DNA from: Arthrobacter cupressi
Lineage (GTDB): Bacteria > Actinomycetota > Actinomycetes > Actinomycetales > Micrococcaceae
NCBI RefSeq assembly: GCF_900099975.1
Contig: NZ_FNEI01000006.1
Span: 62,001-126,000 of the forward strand
Direction: 5' to 3'
DNA length: 64,000 nt
Every line of letters starts with the position of its first letter. The first letter of the stretch is position 1. Positions 17,958-27,637 of this stretch are shown here, piece after piece. Made by a program: the position numbers and the translations under genes. The notes below the pieces were generated by a model. The model searched no databases, was not told where the DNA came from, and worked only from the letters and a program-made list of their open reading frames with translations.

Positions 17958-20033
17958 GTGGCTAACGACAATGCAGAGATCTTGGCAGCTGGGCCCGCGG
18001 AGGACCTTGCCAGCATTCCGGACGCGTCCGCCGGTGCCAGGGAATACGGCGCCAGTGACATCACCGTACTTGAAGGCCTCGAGGCGGTCCGCAAGCGCCC
18101 CGGCATGTACATCGGGTCCACCGGCCCGAGGGGCCTCCACCATTTGGTCTACGAAGTGGTGGACAACTCGGTCGATGAAGCGTTGGCCGGCTACTGCAGC
18201 CACATCGAAGTAACGCTCCAGGCCGACGGCGGCGTCAAAGTCGTCGACGACGGCCGCGGCATCCCCGTTGACATGCACCCCACCGAGGGCAAGCCCACCG
18301 TGGAGGTGGTCATGACCATCCTGCACGCCGGCGGAAAGTTCGGCGGTGGCGGCTACGCGGTGTCCGGCGGCCTGCACGGCGTCGGCATCTCCGTGGTGAA
18401 CGCCCTCTCGCGCCGGGTCGACACCGAAGTCCGCCGCCAGGGCCACGTCTGGCGGATGTCCTTCGCTGACGGCGGCAAGCCGCAGGGCGAACTGGTCCGG
18501 GGCGAAGCTACGGACCAGACCGGTACCTCCCAGACGTTCTACCCTGACGGCAGCATCTTCGAAACCACCGAGTTCGATTTCGAGACGCTCCGCGCCCGCT
18601 TCCAGCAGATGGCCTTCCTCAACAAGGGACTGCGCATCACTTTGACGGACGAACGCCCGGTCAAGCAGGCGGACGGCGAAGACCTGGATTTGGACGCGGT
18701 CTCCACCGAAGGCGAAGTCCCGGCCGAGCACCGCACCGTGGTGTACCAGTACAACGAGGGCCTGCTGGACTACGTCAAGCACCTGAACTCGAGCAAGAAG
18801 GTGGACATCGTCCACGAGGACGTCATCGCCTTCGAGACCGAGGACACTGAGCGGCACATCGCCGTCGAAGTCGCCATGCAGTGGACCACCGCTTACTCCG
18901 AAAGCGTCCACACCTACGCGAACACCATCAACACCCACGAAGGCGGCACCCACGAAGAGGGTTTCCGCGCGGCGATGACTTCGCTGATCAACCGCTACGC
19001 GCGCGAAAAGTCCATCATCAAGGAGAAGGACGACAACCTCACCGGTGACGACATCCGTGAAGGACTCACCGCAGTCATCTCCGTGAAACTGTCCGAGCCG
19101 CAGTTCGAAGGCCAGACCAAGACCAAGCTGGGCAACTCCGAGGTCAAGGGCTTTGTCCAGCGTGTGGTCACTGACCAGCTTGGCGACTGGCTCGAGCGCA
19201 ACCCGGGCCCTGCCCGCGACGTCATCCGCAAGGCCATCCAGGCAGCCCAGGCCCGCATGGCGGCACGGAAGGCCAGGGACAACGCCCGCCGCAAGAGCCC
19301 GCTGGAATCCTTTGGCATGCCCGGCAAGCTGTCGGACTGCTCCTCAAAGGACCCTTCGCGCTGCGAGGTCTACATCGTGGAGGGTGACTCCGCAGGCGGT
19401 TCGGCCAAGCGCGGCCGCAACCCGGAAACCCAGGCCATCCTGCCCCTGCGCGGCAAGATCCTGAACGTGGAGCGCGCCCGCCTGGACAAGGCGCTGGGCA
19501 ACAATGAAGTCCAGTCCATGATCACCGCCTTCGGCACCGGCATCGGCGAAGACTTCGACATCTCCAAGCTGCGGTACCACAAGATCGTGCTCATGGCCGA
19601 CGCCGACGTGGACGGCCAGCACATCACCACCCTGCTGATGACCCTGCTGTTCCGCTACATGCGTCCGCTCATCGAGAACGGCTATGTGTACCTGGCCCAG
19701 CCGCCGCTGTACCGCATCAAGTGGTCGAACGCTGCGCACGATTACGTCTACAGCGACCGGGAACGGGATGAAACGATCCGCAAGGGTGCCGCGATGAACA
19801 AGCGCCTCCCGAAGGACAACGGCATCCAGCGCTACAAGGGTCTGGGCGAGATGGACTACACCGAGCTGTGGGACACCACCATGGACCCGGACCGCCGCAC
19901 ACTGCTGCAGGTCACCATGGAGAACGCCGCCGCAGCGGATGAGATCTTCTCCGTGCTGATGGGCGAGGACGTCGAGTCCCGCAGGAACTTCATCCAGCAA
20001 AACGCCAAGGACGTCAGGTTCCTGGATATCTAA
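17958..20033 (+). CDS. gyrB: DNA gyrase subunit B
   Basis: This is the 691-residue ATPase subunit of gyrase, which introduces negative supercoils with GyrA. The GHKL ATPase region carries [15 protein letters not shown] and [15 protein letters not shown]. The TOPRIM domain has [13 protein letters not shown] and DADVDGQHI. The C terminus has [14 protein letters not shown], and the protein ends VRFLDI. I start at the GTG of 17958, with AGGAG 12 bp upstream. The 59-codon upstream extension is rejected. There is no large insertion. gyrA follows after 61 bp. Confidence 0.98.
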   Translation: MANDNAEILAAGPAEDLASIPDASAGAREYGASDITVLEGLEAVRKRPGMYIGSTGPRGLHHLVYEVVDNSVDEALAGYCSHIEVTLQADGGVKVVDDGRGIPVDMHPTEGKPTVEVVMTILHAGGKFGGGGYAVSGGLHGVGISVVNALSRRVDTEVRRQGHVWRMSFADGGKPQGELVRGEATDQTGTSQTFYPDGSIFETTEFDFETLRARFQQMAFLNKGLRITLTDERPVKQADGEDLDLDAVSTEGEVPAEHRTVVYQYNEGLLDYVKHLNSSKKVDIVHEDVIAFETEDTERHIAVEVAMQWTTAYSESVHTYANTINTHEGGTHEEGFRAAMTSLINRYAREKSIIKEKDDNLTGDDIREGLTAVISVKLSEPQFEGQTKTKLGNSEVKGFVQRVVTDQLGDWLERNPGPARDVIRKAIQAAQARMAARKARDNARRKSPLESFGMPGKLSDCSSKDPSRCEVYIVEGDSAGGSAKRGRNPETQAILPLRGKILNVERARLDKALGNNEVQSMITAFGTGIGEDFDISKLRYHKIVLMADADVDGQHITTLLMTLLFRYMRPLIENGYVYLAQPPLYRIKWSNAAHDYVYSDRERDETIRKGAAMNKRLPKDNGIQRYKGLGEMDYTELWDTTMDPDRRTLLQVTMENAAAADEIFSVLMGEDVESRRNFIQQNAKDVRFLDI

Positions 20034-20094
20034 ACAGGCTTCTCAGCCCGCTTACATTCCAGAACTTACATATACCTGAAACGGAATACATACT

Positions 20095-22779
20095 ATGAGT
20101 GACGAAACCCCCGAGGTACCCGAGGAACAGGACACCCCGGAGACCGTTCTTGAAGGCGACGTGCTGGTTGACCGCATCGAACAGGTGGACCTTCAGACCG
20201 AAATGCAGCGGTCGTACCTGGACTACGCCATGGCCGTCATCGTCGGCCGCGCCCTCCCGGACGTGCGGGACGGCCTGAAGCCGGTCCACCGCCGCGTGCT
20301 GTACGCGATGTTCGACGGCGGATACCGCCCCGACCGCTCCTTCAACAAGTGCGCCCGCGTGGTCGGCGACGTCATGGGTACCTACCACCCGCACGGCGAC
20401 ATGGCGATCTACGACGCCCTGGTCCGCCTCATCCAGGACTGGACCATGCGCTACCCGCTGGCGCTTGGCCAGGGCAACTTCGGCTCCCCGGGTAACGACG
20501 GCGCCGCAGCTCCGCGTTACACCGAAACCAAGATGGCCCAGCTGGCCATGGAGATGGTCCGGGACATCGACGAGGAAACCGTCGACTTCCAGGACAACTA
20601 CGACGGCAAGAACCAGGAACCCACCATCCTGCCGGCGCGTTTCCCGAACCTGCTGGTCAACGGCTCCTCGGGCATCGCCGTCGGCATGGCCACGAACATC
20701 CCGCCGCACAACCTGCGCGAGGTGGCCGACGGCGTCCAGTGGTACCTCGAGAACCCGCAGGCCTCCCGCGAGGAACTGCTCGAAGCGCTGCTCCTGCGCA
20801 TCAAGGGCCCGGATTTCCCGACTGGCGCAACCATCCTCGGCCACAAGGGCATCGAAGAGGCGTACCGCACGGGCCGAGGCTCCATCACCATGCGCGCCGT
20901 GGTGAACGTGGAGGAAATCCAGGGCCGTACTTGCTTGGTGGTCACCGAACTGCCGTACCAGGCCAACCCGGACAATCTGGCCATCAAGATCGCCGAACTG
21001 GTCAAAGACGGCAAGATCCAGGGCATCGCGGACCTCCGCGACGAAACCTCGGGCCGCACCGGCCAGCGCCTGGTGATCGTGCTCAAGCGTGACGCCGTGG
21101 CCAAGGTGGTGCTGAACAACCTCTACAAGCACACCCAGCTGCAGGACAACTTCGCCGCCAACATGCTGGCGATCGTCGACGGCGTGCCGCGCACCCTGAC
21201 GCTGGACGCCTTTATCCGGCACTGGGTGACGCACCAGATGGACGTCATCGCACGCCGGACACGGTACCGCCTGCGCAAGGCCGAAGAAGAGGCACACATC
21301 CTCCGCGCCCTGCTCAAGGCGCTGGACATGCTGGACGAGGTCATCGCCCTCATCCGCGCCTCCAGCACCACGGAGGCAGCCCGCGACGGCCTGATGGAGC
21401 TGCTGGACATCGACGAACTCCAGGCCCGCGCCATCCTCGACATGCAGCTGCGCCGGCTGGCAGCGCTGGAACGGCAGAGGATCCAGGAAAAGCACGCGGA
21501 ACTGGAAGCCCTGATCGCTGAGTACAAGGCGATCCTCGCTTCCGAGCAGCGCCAGCGCGAAATCATCAGCACCGAGCTCGCCGAGATCGTGGCCAAGCAC
21601 GGCGACGACCGCCGGACCCACATCCTCATGGGCTTCGACGGGGACATGTCCATCGAGGACCTGATCCCCGAAGAAGAAGTGGTGGTCACTATCACCCGCG
21701 GCGGCTACGTCAAGCGCACCCGCAGCGACAACTACCGCTCCCAGCAGCGCGGCGGCAAGGGCGTCAAGGGCGCCCAGCTGCGCGGCGACGACGTCGTGGA
21801 GCACTTCTTCGTCACCACCACGCACCACTGGCTACTCTTCTTCACGAACCTCGGCCGGGTGTACCGTGCCAAGGCCTACGAGCTCGCCGAAGCCGGCCGG
21901 GACGCGAAGGGCCAGCACGTCGCCAACCTGCTGGCGTTCCAGCCTGACGAGCACATCGCCCAGGTGCTGGACCTGCGCGACTATGCCCAGGCCCCTTACC
22001 TGGTGCTCGCCACCAAGAGCGGCCTCGTCAAGAAGACCCGCCTGGAGGACTACGACACCAACCGCAGCGCCGGCGTCATCGCCATCAACCTGCGCGACGA
22101 GGACGAGCTGGTCTCGGCACAGCTGGTGTCCGAAACCGATGACCTCCTCCTGGTGTCCCGCAAGGGCCAGTCCATCCGCTTCACCGCAACGGACGAGGCA
22201 CTCCGCCCCATGGGCCGCGCCACCTCCGGCGTGACCGGCATGAAGTTCCGCGAAGACGATGAGCTCCTGGCCGCGGACGTAGTCAAGGACGGGTCCTACG
22301 TTTTCGTGGTGACCGAGGGCGGTTACGCCAAACGGACCGCCGTCGAGGAATACCGCCTCCAGGGCCGTGGCGGCCTTGGCATCAAGGTGGCGAAACTGGC
22401 CGAAGAACGCGGCGACCTGGTCGGCGCCCTCATCGTCCAGGACGAGGACGAGGTCCTGGTGGTGATGGAAGGCGGCAAGGTTGTCCGCTCCGCCGTCTCC
22501 GGCGTTCCCGCTAAGGGCCGCGATACGATGGGCGTCATCTTTGCCAAGCCGGACAAGAACGACCGCATCATCGAGGTGGCGCGCAACAGCGAACGCGGGC
22601 TCGAAGGTGAAGAGACGGACGAAGAAGAACAGCCCGGAGCCACGGATAACGTAACCTTGGCTGCAGACGGCGGTGCCGCCCAGGCGGCCGCAACCAGCGA
22701 CGGGACCCCCGAAGCGGACAGCAGCCAGGAACCCGGCGCCGAGCTGAATGAAGACAACACCGGAGGAACGAATGAGTAA
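20095..22779 (+). CDS. gyrA: DNA gyrase subunit A
   Basis: This is the 894-residue cleavage and rejoining subunit of gyrase. The catalytic tyrosine is Y142 in APRYTETKM. The QRDR reads [15 protein letters not shown], with Met103 at the position equivalent to E. coli Ser83, a site tied to fluoroquinolone sensitivity. The C-terminal beta-pinwheel contains the GyrA-box sequence [10 protein letters not shown] (near residue 560), followed by repeated blades. The last 70 residues are an acidic, low-complexity tail. Its stop overlaps the start of the following DUF3566 gene. Confidence 0.98.
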   Translation: MSDETPEVPEEQDTPETVLEGDVLVDRIEQVDLQTEMQRSYLDYAMAVIVGRALPDVRDGLKPVHRRVLYAMFDGGYRPDRSFNKCARVVGDVMGTYHPHGDMAIYDALVRLIQDWTMRYPLALGQGNFGSPGNDGAAAPRYTETKMAQLAMEMVRDIDEETVDFQDNYDGKNQEPTILPARFPNLLVNGSSGIAVGMATNIPPHNLREVADGVQWYLENPQASREELLEALLLRIKGPDFPTGATILGHKGIEEAYRTGRGSITMRAVVNVEEIQGRTCLVVTELPYQANPDNLAIKIAELVKDGKIQGIADLRDETSGRTGQRLVIVLKRDAVAKVVLNNLYKHTQLQDNFAANMLAIVDGVPRTLTLDAFIRHWVTHQMDVIARRTRYRLRKAEEEAHILRALLKALDMLDEVIALIRASSTTEAARDGLMELLDIDELQARAILDMQLRRLAALERQRIQEKHAELEALIAEYKAILASEQRQREIISTELAEIVAKHGDDRRTHILMGFDGDMSIEDLIPEEEVVVTITRGGYVKRTRSDNYRSQQRGGKGVKGAQLRGDDVVEHFFVTTTHHWLLFFTNLGRVYRAKAYELAEAGRDAKGQHVANLLAFQPDEHIAQVLDLRDYAQAPYLVLATKSGLVKKTRLEDYDTNRSAGVIAINLRDEDELVSAQLVSETDDLLLVSRKGQSIRFTATDEALRPMGRATSGVTGMKFREDDELLAADVVKDGSYVFVVTEGGYAKRTAVEEYRLQGRGGLGIKVAKLAEERGDLVGALIVQDEDEVLVVMEGGKVVRSAVSGVPAKGRDTMGVIFAKPDKNDRIIEVARNSERGLEGEETDEEEQPGATDNVTLAADGGAAQAAATSDGTPEADSSQEPGAELNEDNTGGTNE

Positions 22780-23428
22780 TCCTGACTCATATCCCAAGCC
22801 GAACACAGACGTCCCCGGCGGACTTCGTCAGCCTTCTGGCGCTCCCCAGACCGCTCCGGCGGCCGGTTCCCGTCCGCCGGTCCCGGCGGGCGCCCCGGCC
22901 TCCGCGCAGCGCCCGGCCGGCGCTCCGGCTTCCGCGCAGCGCCCCGCCTCACCTGGCCAGCGCCCCGCGGCCCCGGGTGCGCGTGCTGGTCAGCCCGCAC
23001 GTCCCGCGTCATCCGGGCAGCGCCCGGGCAATCCGGGACTCGTGAAGCCGGCGCCGAAGGCCAAAGTGCGCCGCGCGCGCCTGCTGGTCAGCAAGGTGGA
23101 CCCCTGGTCGGTCCTGAAGATGGCCTTCCTGCTGTCCGTGGCCCTCGGCATCGTCACAGTCGTGGCCGCCATGGTGCTCTGGACTGTCCTGGACCTCACG
23201 GGCATCTTCGATCAGGTGGACAGCTTGCTGGGCACCCTTGCCGGGTCCGAAGGCGGTGGCTTCGAACTCAAGAAGGTCGCTTCCTTGGGCCAGGTGTTGT
23301 CCTTCGCCACGATCATTTCGGTGGTCAACGTGGTCCTGCTGACCGCCCTGTCGATGTTGAGCGCCGTGCTTTATAACATTTCCGCAACGCTCGTCGGCGG
23401 TATCGGCGTCACGCTGACTGACGATTAG
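22772..23428 (+). CDS. DUF3566 transmembrane protein
   Basis: This is a 218-residue membrane protein. Residues 1-95 are Pro/Ala/Gln-rich with repeats of the type [10 protein letters not shown]. Residues 100-218 form the DUF3566 domain with two membrane segments (near 112-135 and 178-205). The gene starts inside the end of gyrA (ATGAGTAA overlap) after a clear GGAGG, so it is co-translated. The same gene follows gyrA in mycobacteria (Rv0007 type). Its function is not established, and conservation beside gyrA and tRNA-Ile is the main clue. Confidence 0.9.
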   Translation: MSNPDSYPKPNTDVPGGLRQPSGAPQTAPAAGSRPPVPAGAPASAQRPAGAPASAQRPASPGQRPAAPGARAGQPARPASSGQRPGNPGLVKPAPKAKVRRARLLVSKVDPWSVLKMAFLLSVALGIVTVVAAMVLWTVLDLTGIFDQVDSLLGTLAGSEGGGFELKKVASLGQVLSFATIISVVNVVLLTALSMLSAVLYNISATLVGGIGVTLTDD

Positions 23429-23540
23429 CAAAACCCCCGGAAATCCGCGGAAAAACCGCGCGGAACCGGAGGAAAATGCCTCGATTTGAGATCGGGCCGG
23501 GGTGTGCTGTAGAGTCATATCTCGGCCCGATGAGGCATCG

Positions 23541-23614
23541 GGGCGTATAGCTCAGGCGGTTAGAGCGCTTCGCTGATAACGAAGAGGTCCCAGGTTCAAG
23601 TCCTGGTACGCCCA
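23541..23614 (+). tRNA. tRNA-Ile (GAT)
   Basis: This is a 74-nt cloverleaf. The acceptor GGGCGTA pairs with TACGCCC, and A is the discriminator. The anticodon stem CTTCG/CGAAG encloses the loop CTGATAA with anticodon GAT. The T arm contains GGTTCAAGTCC. CCA is not encoded. Its position after gyrA and DUF3566 is standard for Actinobacteria. Confidence 0.97.
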
Positions 23615-23669
23615 CGGAACCTGTACGGTTCCACGGTAAAGGTCCGCAAGGATCGGAACGGGGTGCACT

Positions 23670-23786
23670 GTGAAGAAGTTGCTGATTGTTGCAGCTGCGA
23701 TCGCAGGCGTCCTGCTCTACCGGAAGGTGCAGGAATCCGAAGCCCGGAAGACAGTCTGGAGCCAGGCAACCGACACGGTTGACTAG
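23670..23786 (+). CDS. DLW-39 family small protein
   Basis: This 38-residue protein begins at GTG with KKLLIVAAAIAGVLLYRKVQ and continues to a Trp-containing C terminus (VWSQATDTVD). It has a single N-terminal hydrophobic segment followed by a charged helix. Its size, composition and location between tRNA-Ile and tRNA-Ala match the actinobacterial DLW-39 family, whose function is unknown. A GGAACGGGG stretch precedes the start. It is short enough to be missed by automated gene calling. Confidence 0.82.
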   Translation: MKKLLIVAAAIAGVLLYRKVQESEARKTVWSQATDTVD

Positions 23787-23855
23787 CCGGATGCAGGACG
23801 GAAGCGGTGAAAGCCGGCAGATGTCTTGCGGTAGTATGGACGGGTTGCTTCTTAT

Positions 23856-23931
23856 GGGGGCATGGCGCAATTGGTAGCGCACCTGCTTTGCAAGCAGGGG
23901 GTTCGGGGTTCGAGTCCCCGTGCCTCCACCA
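23856..23931 (+). tRNA. tRNA-Ala (TGC)
   Basis: The acceptor GGGGGCA pairs with TGCCTCC (one G-T pair), then A and an encoded CCA (23929-23931). The anticodon stem CCTGC/GCAGG encloses the loop TTTGCAA with anticodon TGC. The T arm is GGGGTTCGAGTCCCC. A strong terminator follows. Confidence 0.97.
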
Positions 23932-23936
23932 TAGGG

Positions 23937-23972
23937 AAGAGTCCCGGTCAGAAATGACCGGGACTCTTTTGT
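23937..23972 (+). terminator. Terminator after tRNA-Ala
   Basis: A 14-bp perfect stem (AAGAGTCCCGGTCA, 23937-23950, with 23955-23968) encloses a GAAA loop and is followed by a T-rich tract. It ends the tRNA-Ile/DLW-39/tRNA-Ala transcript. Confidence 0.95.
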
Positions 23973-24031
23973 TTTCACGGCACTGTCTTTTCGAGAAGAA
24001 CGGCCTTTTCAAGGGGCACCGCGGAACGGGA

Positions 24032-24949
24032 GTGAGCTTGAACTTCGTCTTTGCGGCCCTGGGTGTCCTTGGCGTCGCAGCCTCCGGCCCGCTGATTGCC
24101 GCAACCCTCGCGGGCACCACCGCCACCGCGCTGGGGATCGCCTTCTGGCGCAACGCTATTGCCGCCGTCGTGCTGGCTTCCCCGGTCCTGATCCGGGAAC
24201 CGCGGCAGTTCCGTGACATCACCCGGCGCGAAGCGCTGTGGACGGGGGTCGCTGCCGTGGCCCTGGCCGCGCACTTCGCCTGCTTCATCACCTCCCTTCA
24301 GCTCACCTCGGTGGCCGCTTCCACCGCGCTGGTTTGTTTGCAGTCGGCCTGGATCGCCGTCTTCGAGTTCCTGCGCGGCACCCGGCACCATTGGGCGGTG
24401 CCGGCCGGCCTTGGGGTCGCACTGGGCGGCGTGGTGGTTATCACCGGCTTCGACATGGGGTCTTCGCCGGAGGCGCTCTGGGGCGACGTGCTTGCCTTGG
24501 CCGGCGGACTGTTCGGTGCCCTCTACGCGCTGGCCGGGGGCCGTGCACGGCAGACCATGGGAACCGGCAGCTATACCGCGCTGTGCTACGGAATCTGCGC
24601 CGTGCTGATAGCCCCGCTGGCGCTGGCCATGGGCCAGCCGCTTGTCAGTTTCGACGCCGGAGGCTGGCTGGGGATCCTGGCGATCACCCTCTGCGCCCAG
24701 TTGGTGGGCCACACCATGTTCAACCACCTGCTGGCAACCATGAGTCCCCTGCTCGTGTCCATGATCATCCTGCTGGAAATCCCGGGAGCGGCCCTGCTTG
24801 CCGCCGTGTTCCTGCGCGAGGCGCTGCCGGGCGGCACCTACATCGGGCTGGGGCTGATCCTGGCGGGGCTCGCCGTCGTGGTCGGCGGGCAGCGGAATGG
24901 AGCAAAGGGCGACGGCGACCGGGCCGCTACCGCGCTCGGAACGGACTGA
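24032..24949 (+). CDS. EamA family (DMT superfamily) transporter
   Basis: This 305-residue protein has about ten hydrophobic segments arranged as two EamA repeats, typical of metabolite and amino acid exporters of the drug/metabolite superfamily. The first repeat begins NFVFAALGVLGVAASGPLIA and contains FWRNAIAAVVL. The second repeat begins near WGDVLALAGGLFGALYAL and ends with AGLAVVVGG. I start at the GTG of 24032 because the open frame upstream covers tRNA-Ala; a TTG at 24038 is an alternative. The substrate cannot be read from sequence. It converges on the glycosyltransferase gene. Confidence 0.88.
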   Translation: MSLNFVFAALGVLGVAASGPLIAATLAGTTATALGIAFWRNAIAAVVLASPVLIREPRQFRDITRREALWTGVAAVALAAHFACFITSLQLTSVAASTALVCLQSAWIAVFEFLRGTRHHWAVPAGLGVALGGVVVITGFDMGSSPEALWGDVLALAGGLFGALYALAGGRARQTMGTGSYTALCYGICAVLIAPLALAMGQPLVSFDAGGWLGILAITLCAQLVGHTMFNHLLATMSPLLVSMIILLEIPGAALLAAVFLREALPGGTYIGLGLILAGLAVVVGGQRNGAKGDGDRAATALGTD

Positions 24950-24967
24950 GGCGCGGCTCGCGGGAGT

Positions 24968-25843
24968 CTACTGGCCGCCGCGGCGAACGCTCTGGCTGGA
25001 GCTCGCGGTGTGGATCGCCCGGAGCAGCTTGGCCGGGAAATACACCGAGAAGAAGACGACCATGGGCGCCTTCAACGCCATTTTCTTGACGTTGTGGGCC
25101 TTATAGGTGCGGTCGAAGCGGGTCACGTAATAGCGGTAGTCCCGGGGTGAGTCCTCGAGCCGGCGGGCGGACATGCCGGAGACCATCTGCGGCCAGTACT
25201 GCACCCGTAGCTCGTGTTCGAAAAGATGCAGCGAGAGGTCGATGTCCTCGTGCATCTCGTCTTTCTCGTCCAGGCACGCTTCGTCGCGGATGGTTTCCCA
25301 GGCCGTGCGGCGCAACGCCATGTTGGAGCCGAAGAGGAAGTGATACTGGTGCTTGGCCAGGCGGAGCATCAGCTGGCGCATCTTGTCGTCGGCCTTGAGC
25401 CCGAAGCGGCGCATGGGCATGTCGTAGTAGACCACGGGGCCGGTGGCGGCTTGGACATCCGGGTCCATGAAGGCGTTCTGGACTTGTTCCACCCAGTCGG
25501 GTTCGAGGACCGAGTCCGCGTCGATGCGCCCCAGGACCTCTCCCGTGGCGGCGTTGAGCCCGAAGTTACGGGTGGGAATGAGGCCCTGGGTCTGATCCTG
25601 GCTCAGCAGGATGATCGGGCTCTCGGGGTATTCCTGCTGCATCTGGCCAACAATCATGGCCGTGCGGTCCGTGGACATGTTGTCAACGACGATGATCTCG
25701 GCTGCGGGAACCGACTGGTAAATGGCGGCGATGAGGCACTGCCTGATGACGCTTTCCTCGTTGTACGCCGGAATGACGATGGAGACTTCCGGCCTGGGTG
25801 CGTCAGGAGCGGCGAATTCTTCGGGCGATCTATCGGCTGACAT
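24968..25843 (-). CDS. Family 2 glycosyltransferase
   Basis: This 291-residue GT-A fold enzyme transfers a sugar from a nucleotide donor to an unknown acceptor. The N-terminal motif VSIVIPAYNEE (about residues 20-30), VVDNMSTDRT, the metal-binding IDADS (about 109-113) and the candidate catalytic-base region EMHEDIDLSL are present. A hydrophobic stretch near the C terminus (MVVFFSVYFPAKLL) may sit on the membrane, as in polyprenyl-phosphate transferases. No partner glycan genes are adjacent, so the pathway is unknown. Confidence 0.88.
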   Translation of the reverse strand: MSADRSPEEFAAPDAPRPEVSIVIPAYNEESVIRQCLIAAIYQSVPAAEIIVVDNMSTDRTAMIVGQMQQEYPESPIILLSQDQTQGLIPTRNFGLNAATGEVLGRIDADSVLEPDWVEQVQNAFMDPDVQAATGPVVYYDMPMRRFGLKADDKMRQLMLRLAKHQYHFLFGSNMALRRTAWETIRDEACLDEKDEMHEDIDLSLHLFEHELRVQYWPQMVSGMSARRLEDSPRDYRYYVTRFDRTYKAHNVKKMALKAPMVVFFSVYFPAKLLRAIHTASSSQSVRRGGQ

Positions 25844-25905
25844 CCAGATAAATCTAACACCAGCGTTGTGGCCGGCGCGGGAGCGTCCGGTGACGTCTGG
25901 ATAAA

Positions 25906-25940
25906 CATTGAGGGACCCCGCAATGCGGGGTCCCTCAATG
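25906..25940 (-). terminator. Terminator of the 11-mer repeat protein gene
   Basis: A 16-bp stem (arm CATTGAGGGACCCCGC) with a 3-nt loop lies 20 bp after the stop of the leftward gene at 25961. It is followed on the reverse strand by TTTAT. Confidence 0.85.
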
Positions 25941-25960
25941 GAATGCCTGATGGTGCGGGA

Positions 25961-26920
25961 TCAGCCTTCGTTCTTGCTGCTGTCCTTTTCTTCATCCTTG
26001 TGCAGGCTTGCGGCGATGTTCTTCACGGCGGTCTTGGCGTCCGTGGCCACCTTGGCGGCGGTGTCCTTCGCGGCATCGGCGACGTCGGCGGCCTTCTCCG
26101 CTACGTCGGCCGCGGTCTCCTTGACGGTTTCGGCAACCGATCCGGCGTGCTCACCTTCCGCCTTGACCTCATCGGGAGTGGGGAACGGGATCGGGGCCGA
26201 ATTCTCCGGTGCGGCCGAGTTCTCCGGGGTCACCGGGACGGGGGTCTTCCACGGGTCCTCGACCGGCTTGGATGCCTTCCATGCGGCAACACCGGCAGCG
26301 ACGGCGGCGGCAATTACCGTGACGATCAGGAGGCCGCGCTTCTTAGGCTTCTCCTTGCGGCCGAGTCCGGCAGCGACGGCCTTGCCGGTCTCCTCGGCTA
26401 CCGACTTGAACTGGGCTCCGGCAGCCTGTGCCTGGTCCTGGAGATTGTGGACGACGCCGGAATCCACCAGTTTCTGCGCGACGGCGTCAACCTGGGCGGG
26501 CGCGCTTTCGAGGACATGGTGCACGGCGGTCGACGCCTGGCCGAGCTGTTCGGACAATTTAGGCAAGTACTCCTCCACAACCTTGTCGCGGGCAACTCCG
26601 AGTGCCGGGGTTGCTTTGTTCAGTGCTTCCTGGATCTTCGGAGAGGCGTCCTCGACGGCGTCGTGGATCTTCGGCGCGAGGTTCGCCAAGCCTTCCTGGA
26701 GCTTCGGGGTAACGGTTGCGACGCCTTCAGCCAGGTTCGTTGCGGCCGTCTTGAGCCCTTCCTGGATCTTCGGAGAGGCGGAATCGATTCCGTGCTGGAT
26801 ACGGGGAACCGCCCAGTTCACGGCAGCTTCGACGCGCGGGGCAGCCCAGTCTTTGGCGGTGTCTACGCCTGCTGCCACGGAGTGCTCAAGGTCGCGGGCA
26901 ATACGGTCTGATTTCTTCAC
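25961..26920 (-). CDS. Membrane protein with tandem 11-residue amphipathic repeats
   Basis: I do not recognise a named family for this 319-residue protein. Eight consecutive 11-residue units occupy residues 27-114 (for example VPRIQHGIDSA, SPKIQEGLKTA, TPKLQEGLANL, APKIHDAVEDA, SPKIQEALNKA), mostly with Pro at position 2. A helical region follows, then one membrane segment (GLLIVTVIAAAVAAGVAAW, 196-214) after a basic KEKPKKR. A Pro-rich spacer leads to four Ala/Lys/Asp 11-mers (265-308) resembling group 3 LEA or apolipoprotein-like helices. I use the GTG at 26920 because GGGAGG lies 5 bp upstream. A 23-bp direct DNA repeat (26626-26648 and 26758-26780) reflects unit duplication. Confidence 0.85.
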   Translation of the reverse strand: MKKSDRIARDLEHSVAAGVDTAKDWAAPRVEAAVNWAVPRIQHGIDSASPKIQEGLKTAATNLAEGVATVTPKLQEGLANLAPKIHDAVEDASPKIQEALNKATPALGVARDKVVEEYLPKLSEQLGQASTAVHHVLESAPAQVDAVAQKLVDSGVVHNLQDQAQAAGAQFKSVAEETGKAVAAGLGRKEKPKKRGLLIVTVIAAAVAAGVAAWKASKPVEDPWKTPVPVTPENSAAPENSAPIPFPTPDEVKAEGEHAGSVAETVKETAADVAEKAADVADAAKDTAAKVATDAKTAVKNIAASLHKDEEKDSSKNEG

Positions 26921-27073
26921 AACTACCTCCCGATACACATGCTCGTTTGTTGTTAGCCTACGTCGCATGTCCGGCACCGGCTATTCATCCGACGCATTCG
27001 CAGGAGATTTCACCGAGCGCGGAACTGACTTACGGGCCCCTGCCGCGTTGACCCTGCATGAAAGAATGGGCCC

Positions 27074-27616
27074 ATGACCATTGCAACCGCAAAAGCAACC
27101 ATCCACACCAGCCTCGGCGACATCGTGGTGAACCTCTTCGGCAACCACGCGCCCAAGACGGTGGCCAACTTCGTCGGCCTTGCCACTGGCGAGAAGTCCT
27201 GGACCCACCCGGAGACCGGCGAAGACAAGACCGGTACCCCGCTGTATGACGGCACGATCTTCCACCGCATCATCAAGGACTTCATGATCCAGGGCGGAGA
27301 CCCGCTGGGCCGCGGCATCGGTGGCCCGGGCTACAAGTTCGATGATGAAATCCACCCCGAACTGAACTTCAACAGCCCCTACAAGCTGGCCATGGCCAAC
27401 GCCGGCATCCAGATGGGCAAGGGCACCAACGGTTCCCAGTTCTTCATCACCACGGTCAACACGGACTGGCTGTTCGGCAAGCATTCCATCTTCGGTGAGG
27501 TGGCAGACGACGAGTCCAAGAAGGTCGTCGACGCCATCGAGGCCGTCCGCACCGGCATGGGCGACCGTCCGGTCGAAGACGTCGTCATCAACAGCATCGA
27601 CGTCGTCCAGCTCTGA
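27074..27616 (+). CDS. ppiA: Cyclophilin-type peptidyl-prolyl isomerase
   Basis: This is a 180-residue cytoplasmic cyclophilin with no signal peptide; it interconverts cis and trans X-Pro bonds. FHRIIKDFMIQGGDPLGRG carries the catalytic Arg, and NGSQFFITT and the FGKHSIFGEV region complete the active site. It lies 21 bp before the rhomboid gene, probably in one transcript. This gene is commonly found at this position near actinobacterial origins. Confidence 0.96.
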   Translation: MTIATAKATIHTSLGDIVVNLFGNHAPKTVANFVGLATGEKSWTHPETGEDKTGTPLYDGTIFHRIIKDFMIQGGDPLGRGIGGPGYKFDDEIHPELNFNSPYKLAMANAGIQMGKGTNGSQFFITTVNTDWLFGKHSIFGEVADDESKKVVDAIEAVRTGMGDRPVEDVVINSIDVVQL

Positions 27617-27637
27617 TTTCCGGAGCCTGAATAACAC

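Noticed and set aside
20014..21828. 604-codon open frame antisense to gyrA
   Set aside because: gyrA on the forward strand is unambiguous, and the antisense product shows only biased composition.
23807..24031. N-terminal extension of the EamA transporter
   Set aside because: It would be encoded by tRNA-Ala and its terminator.
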